A stretch of DNA of 20,703 nucleotides. Origin: Streptomyces sp. NRRL S-1022. GTDB lineage: Bacteria > Actinomycetota > Actinomycetes > Streptomycetales > Streptomycetaceae. Made by a program: the position numbers and the translations under genes. The stretch is taken from contig NZ_JOIU01000051.1 of assembly GCF_000720135.1 (NCBI RefSeq), positions 1-20,703 of the forward strand. Direction: 5' to 3'. Below the pieces are notes generated by a model. That model was given only the letters and a program-made list of their open reading frames with translations, was not told the origin of the DNA and did not search any database. This document shows positions 15,567-20,703 of this stretch, piece by piece (position 1 is the stretch's first letter; each line of letters starts with the position of its first letter).

Positions 15567-17134
15567 GCCTGTTGCGCGTCGTGCGCGAGGAGCGCGATGT
15601 GCACGGAGGCCGCCTGTTCGAAGTCGTCCAGGTCGACGCCGAGCCGGGTCTGTATGGCCTCCAGGCGGCGGTAGAGGGCAGGCCGGGAGACGTGGTGGAG
15701 CTGGGCGGTGCGGGACTTGTTGCGGCCCGTCGCCAGATAGGTCCGCAGCACGTTCAGCAGCTCCGGTTCGGCGTCGCGCAGCAGCCCGTCCAGCTCGCGC
15801 TCGGCGAAGGACTGCACCTGCGGGTCGTCGCGCAGCAGCCGGATCAGCCCGCGCAGGTGGACGTCTCTGAGCCGGACGACGGCCGGCAGGTCGAGGGCGG
15901 CCGGGGAGCCGGCGACGGCGTCGGCGACGTGCCAGGCCTCGCGCAGCCCGGCGGGCACGTCCTCCCAGGCGGTACGGGCAGCGGCGGCGGCGACCACGGC
16001 CGGCGCCCGGCTCCGCAGCCGGGTCGCGAAGTGCGCGGTGAGCGCGTCGGCGTCCTGGTCGCGGGCCAGGCTGAGCAGCACGGCGGCGGTGCCGTCGGCG
16101 AGTTCGGCGACGATGCCGGGCAGCCCGAGCAGCCGCAGCACCGGGTCGAGCCGGTCCGTCCCGCGGCCCTGGACGACGAGCGGGACGAAGGTGCGCCGGT
16201 TGACCGGCAGTCCGGCGGCCCGGGCCCGCGGCAGCAGCTGCCGGGCGGGTACGACCCCGGACACGAGGTCGGTCAGCAGGCTCTGCGCGGACTGCTCCTC
16301 CCAGCTGTGCGCGGCGGCGCCGCCGAGCATCCGGTGCAGCACCAGCGCCTCGGCGGCCCGGTCGGCGAGCAGCCGCCCGCTGGCCGCGTCGCCCCGGTAG
16401 CCGCACAGCAGCAGCCGGCCCCAGCGCTCCCCGCGGCCGCCCAGCTCGGCGGGGATCCAGCCGTCGCCGCAGCCGCCGCCGGCCTGCCGGGCGATCCGCT
16501 CCCAGTCGCGCAGCACGTCGTCCACCGCCGACCGCTCCCCCGCGGTGCCGAGGACACGGTGGGCGAGGTTGGTGACGACGACCGGGCAGCCGCTGTGCCG
16601 GGCGATCTCGTCGAGCAGCCGCTGCAGCGGCGCGCCGGCCGTGATCAGTCCGGTGAGCGCGGTGCGTACCGCCTCCGACAGGCTGATCGCGGCGTACTTG
16701 CGCCGCACCAGCCGGGACTGCACCTCCTCGGTCAGCTCGGCGAACGGGAACGGCCGGTGCAGGACGACCATGGGCAGCCCGCACCGCTCGGCGGCCCGGC
16801 GCATCACCTCGGGCGGCGCGGGGAAGGCCCGGCCGAGGCCGAGGACGACGGCCGCCGCCTCCGCCCGGTGCAGGGACCTGATGTACTCGGCCTGCCGGGC
16901 CTCGTCCCCGGCGAGCAGCACCCCGGTGGTGAGGACCATCTCGCCGCCGCTCAGCATCACGCCGACGTCGGCGGCCTCGGCGACGTGCACCCAGCGCACC
17001 GGCCGGTCGAGCTGGGCGGCGCCGGCCACCACCTCGGGCTCCCCGGCGAGCACCCGTTCCAGGGTGAGCACCTGGCGGACGGAGAGCGCGGGTTCCGGCG
17101 CGAGGAGGTGGCGGGACTCCGGGATGGTGGTCAT
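15563..17134 (-). CDS. PucR-family transcriptional regulator
   Basis: The 523-residue protein has the two ends of the PucR family. The N-terminal domain (about 17-140) includes SVRQVLTLERVLAGEPEVVAG in part and MVLTTGVLL. The C-terminal helix-turn-helix of the PucR/CdaR type (about 460-515) reads LATGRNKSRTAQLHHVSRPA in its central part, then LYRRLEAIQTRLG. PucR proteins sense purine, pyrimidine or related nitrogen sources and control catabolic operons. ATG 17134 was chosen where the PucR domain starts; it is 17 bases after the aminotransferase stop with only a weak ribosome site, so it is probably co-transcribed and controls its own operon. No membrane segment. Whether it activates or represses cannot be told from sequence. 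Confidence 0.9.
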   Translation of the reverse strand: MTTIPESRHLLAPEPALSVRQVLTLERVLAGEPEVVAGAAQLDRPVRWVHVAEAADVGVMLSGGEMVLTTGVLLAGDEARQAEYIRSLHRAEAAAVVLGLGRAFPAPPEVMRRAAERCGLPMVVLHRPFPFAELTEEVQSRLVRRKYAAISLSEAVRTALTGLITAGAPLQRLLDEIARHSGCPVVVTNLAHRVLGTAGERSAVDDVLRDWERIARQAGGGCGDGWIPAELGGRGERWGRLLLCGYRGDAASGRLLADRAAEALVLHRMLGGAAAHSWEEQSAQSLLTDLVSGVVPARQLLPRARAAGLPVNRRTFVPLVVQGRGTDRLDPVLRLLGLPGIVAELADGTAAVLLSLARDQDADALTAHFATRLRSRAPAVVAAAAARTAWEDVPAGLREAWHVADAVAGSPAALDLPAVVRLRDVHLRGLIRLLRDDPQVQSFAERELDGLLRDAEPELLNVLRTYLATGRNKSRTAQLHHVSRPALYRRLEAIQTRLGVDLDDFEQAASVHIALLAHDAQQA

Positions 17135-17151
17135 GGCCGTACACCCGTTCT

Positions 17152-18435
17152 CTAGTGCGTGCTCCTCAGCGCGTGCTCCAGGATCGCCGCGCCCTCCTCT
17201 GCCTCGGCGACGGTCAGCGACAGGGGCGGGGTGATCCGCAGGGCGGTGGTGTCGTGGCCGCCGCCCTTGCCGATGAGCAGCCCGCCCTCCCGTGCCGCCT
17301 CCAGCACGGCGGAGAGGGCCTGCGGGTCGGCCTCGTCCGTGCCCGGCCGGGTCAGTTCGACACCGATCATCAGTCCGCGTCCGCGTACCTCGCGGACCCC
17401 GGGCAGCTGCGCGGCGACCGCCCGCAGCCGCTCGATGAGCAGTCCGCCGACGCGCCGGGCGTTGCCCTGGAGGTCGTGTTCGAGGAGGTAGGCGAGGTTG
17501 GCGAGGCCGGCGGCCATGGTGACCTGGGTGCCGCCGAAGGTGGAGATGCTGTTGGCGTCCAGGCAGTTCATGATCTCGGCGCGGGCGACGACCCCGCCGA
17601 TGGACATGCCGTTGCCGATGCCCTTGGCGAAGGTGACGATGTCCGGCGGCCCGTTGCGGGCGTGCGCCTGCCAGCCCCAGAAGTGGTCGCCGGTGCGGCC
17701 CCAGCCGGACTGCACCTCGTCGGCGATCCACAGGATCCCGTGTGCCTTCAGCACGTCACGGAACGCCGCGTACAGTCCGTCGGGCGGCGAGGTGAACCCG
17801 CCGACGCCCTGGACGGGTTCGGCGATCAGGGCGGCCGGCGGCCGGGTGTGGCCGAGGACGTCCTTCAGGTCGGCGACACAGGCGTCGATGAACGCGCGGT
17901 CGTCCAGACCGGCGAACGGCCCCCGGGTGCGGACCCCGCCGTGGACGTACATGGTCTGCAGCGGGGACAGGGAGGTCGGGGACCAGCTGCGGTTGCCGGT
18001 GATGCCGATCGCGCTGAAGGACCGGCCGTGGTAGCTGTTGCGCATGGCGAGGACGGTGTTGCTGCGCCGGTAGGTGGTGGCGAGCAGCAGGGCGGTGTCG
18101 TTGGCCTCGGTGCCGGAGGTCGTGAAGAACACCCGGGCGTCCGGGATGCCGCTCAACTGGGCGACCCGTTCCGCCAGTTCGATCATCGGCCGGTCGAGGT
18201 AGAGGGTCGAGGAGTGGATGATCCGGCCGGCCTGCTCGGTGACCGCCTTGGTGACCTCGGGCAGCGCGTGCGCGGTCAGCGTGGTGAGGATGCCGCCGAA
18301 GAAGTCCAGGTAGCGGCGGCCGGCGGAGTCCCAGACGTACCGTCCCTCGCCGTGGGTGATCTCGATCGGGTCGTCGTAGTACAGGGCGAGCCAGTCCGGC
18401 AGGACCCTGCGGTGGCGGGAGTACAGGTCGTTCAC
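17152..18435 (-). CDS. Class III PLP-dependent aminotransferase
   Basis: The 427-residue protein carries class III aminotransferase motifs. These are TTSGTEAND (105-113, phosphate binding), NSYHGRSF (133-140), LIADE-type ILWIADEVQSGWGRTG (234-249) with Asp239 contacting the pyridine nitrogen, and the PLP lysine Lys271 in TFAKGIGNGMS. It would transfer the amino group of beta-alanine or another omega-amino acid released by the amidohydrolases to pyruvate or 2-oxoglutarate. An alanine-glyoxylate or 4-aminobutyrate type specificity is equally possible by family. GTG 18435 overlaps the stop of the upstream amidohydrolase (GTGA), so the two are translationally coupled; the ribosome site is weak, which fits coupling. 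Confidence 0.9.
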   Translation of the reverse strand: MNDLYSRHRRVLPDWLALYYDDPIEITHGEGRYVWDSAGRRYLDFFGGILTTLTAHALPEVTKAVTEQAGRIIHSSTLYLDRPMIELAERVAQLSGIPDARVFFTTSGTEANDTALLLATTYRRSNTVLAMRNSYHGRSFSAIGITGNRSWSPTSLSPLQTMYVHGGVRTRGPFAGLDDRAFIDACVADLKDVLGHTRPPAALIAEPVQGVGGFTSPPDGLYAAFRDVLKAHGILWIADEVQSGWGRTGDHFWGWQAHARNGPPDIVTFAKGIGNGMSIGGVVARAEIMNCLDANSISTFGGTQVTMAAGLANLAYLLEHDLQGNARRVGGLLIERLRAVAAQLPGVREVRGRGLMIGVELTRPGTDEADPQALSAVLEAAREGGLLIGKGGGHDTTALRITPPLSLTVAEAEEGAAILEHALRSTH

Positions 18436-19274
18436 GGCTGCACCAGTCCTTCGTAGGCGTCCGGGCGGCGGTCGCGGTAGAACGCCCACTGCTGCCGCAC
18501 TTCCTCGATGAGGCCGAAGTCCAGGTCGCGGACGAGGAGTTCCTCGCCCCGGTCGTCGGCGACGTCGCCGACGAACCGTCCGCGCGGATCGACGAAGTAC
18601 GAGGTCCCGTAGAAGTCGTTGTCGCCGTACTCCTCCCGGCCGACCCGGTTGATGGCGGCGACGAAGTACTCGTTGGCGACGGCCGCCGCCGGCTGCTCCA
18701 GCTGCCACAGATGGGCGGACAGGCCCCGGTGGGTGGCGGACGGGTTGTAGACCAGCTGGGCGCCGTTCAGGCCGAGTTGCCGCCATCCTTCCGGGAAGTG
18801 CCGGTCGTAGCAGATGTAGACGCCGACCTTGCCGGCGGCGGTGTCGAAGACGGGCCAGCCCAGGTTGCCCGGCTTGAAGTAGTACTTCTCCCAGAAGCCC
18901 TTGACCTGCGGGATGTGGTGCTTGCGGTACTTGCCGAGGTAGCTGCCGTCGGCGTCGATCACGGCGGCGGTGTTGTAGTAGAAACCGGACTGCTCGACCT
19001 CGAAGACCGGTACGACGATCACCATGCCGGTCTCGCGTGCCAGGTCCCGCATCCGGCGCACGGTCGGCCCGTCGGGCACCGGCTCGGCCCAGCGGTAGTG
19101 CTCCGGCTCCTGGACCTGGCAGAAGTAGGGGGTGTTGAAGACTTCCTGGAACCCGATGATCCGCGCGCCCCGGCGGGCCGCCTCACGGGCGTGCTCCTCG
19201 TGTTTCGCCACCATGGACTCGGTGTCGCCGGTCCAGGTGGCCTGGACCAGAGCGGCGCGGACGACGTTGGCCAT
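18432..19274 (-). CDS. N-carbamoyl amidohydrolase (beta-ureidopropionase-like), copy 2
   Basis: This 280-residue nitrilase-superfamily enzyme has Glu44 in GFQEVFNTP, Lys118 in GKYRKHHIP and Cys155 in VYICYDRHF, so the triad is intact. It is a full-length paralog of the enzyme at 14565-15407. The two differ near the active site, for example EVFNTPYF versus ELFYGPYF after the Glu and KHH versus KTH at the Lys, which hints at different N-carbamoyl substrates. ATG 19274 has AAGGAG 7 bases upstream. It is the first gene of the catabolic cluster, behind the candidate promoter and palindromic operator, and is coupled to the aminotransferase, which suggests the two act in sequence. Confidence 0.88.
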   Translation of the reverse strand: MANVVRAALVQATWTGDTESMVAKHEEHAREAARRGARIIGFQEVFNTPYFCQVQEPEHYRWAEPVPDGPTVRRMRDLARETGMVIVVPVFEVEQSGFYYNTAAVIDADGSYLGKYRKHHIPQVKGFWEKYYFKPGNLGWPVFDTAAGKVGVYICYDRHFPEGWRQLGLNGAQLVYNPSATHRGLSAHLWQLEQPAAAVANEYFVAAINRVGREEYGDNDFYGTSYFVDPRGRFVGDVADDRGEELLVRDLDFGLIEEVRQQWAFYRDRRPDAYEGLVQP

Positions 19275-19287
19275 GATGTGCTCCTTC

Positions 19288-19332
19288 GACGTCGACGTCA
19301 GAGCCTCTACGCCCGTAGAGCAGGCCGTAGAG
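19288..19332 (-). promoter_or_regulatory. Palindromic CTCTACG operator candidate in the leader of the catabolic cluster
   Basis: CTCTACGCCCGTAGAG (19305-19320) is a perfect inverted repeat with 7-bp arms and a 2-bp centre. A third half-site, CCGTAGAG (19325-19332), follows. GACGTCGACGTC (19288-19299) is a further palindrome next to the ribosome site. These lie just after the predicted transcription start and before the first gene, where a repressor site would sit. Confidence 0.55.
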
Positions 19333-19337
19333 GGACG

Positions 19338-19366
19338 AAAGTAAGCCTCCGCGCGGCCCTTGCCAA
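19338..19366 (-). promoter_or_regulatory. Candidate promoter of the pyrimidine/hydantoin cluster
   Basis: On the minus strand TTGGCA (19366-19361) and TACTTT (19343-19338) are separated by 17 bases, close to the housekeeping sigma consensus TTGACA and TANNNT. Transcription would start near 19331, inside the CTCTACG half-sites. Confidence 0.5.
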
Positions 19367-19480
19367 GACCATCGCCGCCAACGGGCCGAGTCGATCGCGT
19401 TTCACACTCCGGTGGGTGAGCGCAGCGGCGGACCGGGCGGGCGGACCGGGGCGGATCAGGACACCGCCGGCCAGGTGCGC

Positions 19481-20387
19481 TCACGTGGTGTACCCGGCGA
19501 CGCGCAGTGCGTGCACGAGGTCCCAGTGCCGCTCGTCGGAGACGCCGAGCGCGGCGCGGAGCAGCAGCGGGACCAGGCGGCCGGGGTCGGCGGCGGCACA
19601 CCGGGCGGCCTCGCCGGGCGTCCGGACCCGCACACAGGCGTCCAGCAGGGCCCGCACCTCCCGCTCCCGCCCCTCGCCGTCCAGTTGCAGCACCGCCGCG
19701 CCGATCTGCTCCGCCGGCCGCGCGACGCCCTGCCGGAGCAGCTGCCGGCCGTCGTCGCCCCGTCCGGCCGCGGTGAGCGCGTCGGCGGCGGCGACCAGCT
19801 GCCCGGCGGGCAGCGCGGCGGCCTCCCACAGCAGCGTCGCCCAGTCGGCGCCGAGCCCGGCGCGGTGCAGGGCGTCCGCGAGCAGCGGCAGCCGGCCCAC
19901 GGGCCACCGCGCGGCCTCGGCCAGCAGTACGTGCGCCTCCCCGCTGCGTCCTTCGGCACGCAGCCGCGCCAGCCGCCCGACGACTCCCGCGACGGCCGCT
20001 CCGGCCTCCTCGTCCACGGCCGCGGCAGCGGGCCGCTCCGGTACGGCCGCCTCCTCCACCCCGGCGAACCGCGCCCCCCGCGGACCGCGCCGCCCGGCGC
20101 CGGCCTGCGGCCCCCCGGCCACGGGCACCGGCGGCACGACGACCGCACCCTCCTGCTCCCCCGTCCCGGCCCCGGCGAACCGCGCACCGCCCCGCGGCCG
20201 CCTGCGCGGTCTGCCGCCGGCACCGCCGGCCCCCGGGCCGGGGCCCGCAGCCGGGTGCTGTGCGGTGGCCCCGGAGGACGGCGCGTATCCGTCGGCGGGG
20301 GCAGAGCGGCCGGCGGGGGCAGACCTGGTCCGGTCGGCGGCGGCCGACCGGGGGGCCTGGCCGGCGGGCGCGCCGGGCGGCTGAGAG
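19481..20387 (-). CDS. C-terminal part of a Pro/Ala-rich protein with helical repeats
   Basis: This frame has strong G/C third-position bias from about 20387 down to the TGA at 19481. It starts with a Pro/Ala/Gly-rich low-complexity linker of about 115 residues. A helical domain follows, with units of about 31 residues that share a pattern like ALLAEAARWPVGRL...LADALHRAG and end at HALRVAGYTT. The pattern suggests a TPR-like or similar superhelical scaffold for protein contact. The only in-frame GTG/ATG start is GTG 20137, inside the linker, which has no clear ribosome site. The natural N-terminal part seems to lie upstream in another frame (see 20388-20703). I do not recognise the family. 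The gene runs toward the amidohydrolase cluster but ends 206 bases before it. Confidence 0.6.
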
Positions 20388-20389
20388 CC

Positions 20390-20488
20390 CCGCCCGCCGG
20401 ACGCGGCACCGGCAGCACGAGCAGGCGGGCCGGCAGGTGCCCCAGGGCGCTCCGGGGACCAGGCAACAGGCGCAGCCCCGGCAGCAGG
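20390..20488. repeat. 99-bp direct repeat, proximal copy
   Basis: This stretch is identical to 20605-20703, at an offset of 215 bases. The spacer between copies also holds a shorter repeat, aaccaccgccccctcgccc, at 20505-20523 and 20583-20601. The period of 215 is not a multiple of three, so the copies are read in different frames. Confidence 0.9.
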
Positions 20489-20604
20489 TCCGGCTCCTCG
20501 CCGAAACCACCGCCCCCTCGCCCGAACCAGCCCACGGACTCGGCCCGAGCAGCGGGCGCCCCCTCCTGGGGCCCCTCACCGGAACCACCGCCCCCTCGCC
20601 CCGA

Positions 20605-20703
20605 CCGCCCGCCGGACGCGGCACCGGCAGCACGAGCAGGCGGGCCGGCAGGTGCCCCAGGGCGCTCCGGGGACCAGGCAACAGGCGCAGCCCCGGCAGC
20701 AGG
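20605..20703. repeat. 99-bp direct repeat, distal copy, cut by the window edge
   Basis: This is the second copy of 20390-20488, identical over the 99 bases visible. It reaches the last base of the window, so its true length is unknown. Confidence 0.9.

Larger units (their letters stand above)
20388..20703 (-). pseudogene. Frame-disrupted upstream segment of the helical-repeat gene
   Basis: The coding third-position bias changes frame twice here, reading leftward. One frame gives LLPGLRLLPG...PVPRPAGG in the distal repeat copy. The next gives SGRGGGGSGEG...VGWFGRGGGGFGEEPD and then LLPGLRLLPG...PRPAGG in the proximal copy. The third gives GSQPPGAPAG and the helical domain. Each change is as if one G were missing in the G-rich run after PRPAGG, near 20606-20610 and near 20386-20395. 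One added base at each site would join everything into one reading frame. It may be a decayed gene, a sequencing error in G-runs, or a recoded gene. The 5' end lies outside the window. Confidence 0.45.

Noticed and set aside
19275..20681. Long N-terminal extension of amidohydrolase copy 2
   Set aside because: The extension reads through the promoter/operator region and the helical-repeat gene in a wrong frame; ATG 19274 matches the paralog's start exactly.

Overview
The window looks like chromosomal DNA of a Streptomyces or close actinomycete. GC content is very high, codon third positions are almost all G or C, GTG starts are common, Shine-Dalgarno sites are purine-rich, and many genes overlap by 1-4 bases in translationally coupled pairs. 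No tRNA, rRNA, CRISPR array, transposase or integrase was seen.

Left part (1-4048). A 4Fe-4S radical-SAM activase-like gene runs off the left edge on the minus strand. Divergent from it is a plus-strand group: an unrecognised 226-residue protein, a vWA-fold lipoprotein with an intact MIDAS motif, and a four-helix membrane protein with coiled coils. A strong hairpin at 4075-4106 closes this group and the opposing operon.

Middle part (4126-10385). A minus-strand operon with stop/start overlaps at both junctions encodes three proteins. The first is a 1228-residue protein with a C-terminal CHAT cysteine-protease domain (His1049 and Cys1106 present). The second is a 253-residue protein with a C-terminal Xre/MbcA/ParS-type toxin-binding domain and an internal five-unit octapeptide repeat. 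The third is a 216-residue RES-domain protein, the NAD+-consuming toxin family, with its Arg, Glu and Ser in place. Divergent from the CHAT gene is a coupled pair: a small Cys-rich protein and a three-helix membrane protein. I read this as a candidate three-component system in which a caspase-like protease could gate a RES toxin/antitoxin pair. The domain calls come from motifs; the gating is inference.

Right part (10377-19366). A minus-strand catabolic cluster covers reductive pyrimidine or hydantoin breakdown. In order of transcription it encodes a beta-ureidopropionase-like amidohydrolase, a class III aminotransferase, a PucR-family regulator, a second paralogous amidohydrolase, a dihydropyrimidinase/hydantoinase, an LLM-type F420-dependent oxidoreductase and an NCS1 permease. 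The permease would import the ring compound, the hydantoinase open it, the amidohydrolases remove the carbamoyl group, and the aminotransferase process the amino acid. No classical dihydropyrimidine dehydrogenase is present; the flavin/F420 enzyme holds a place where a redox step would fit. A candidate promoter and a palindromic CTCTACG operator lie ahead of the first gene.

Right edge (19481-20703). This holds the 3' part of a Pro/Ala-rich helical-repeat protein. Its upstream part is broken up by a 215-bp-period direct repeat, and each unit is one base short of keeping frame. The window ends inside the second repeat copy.
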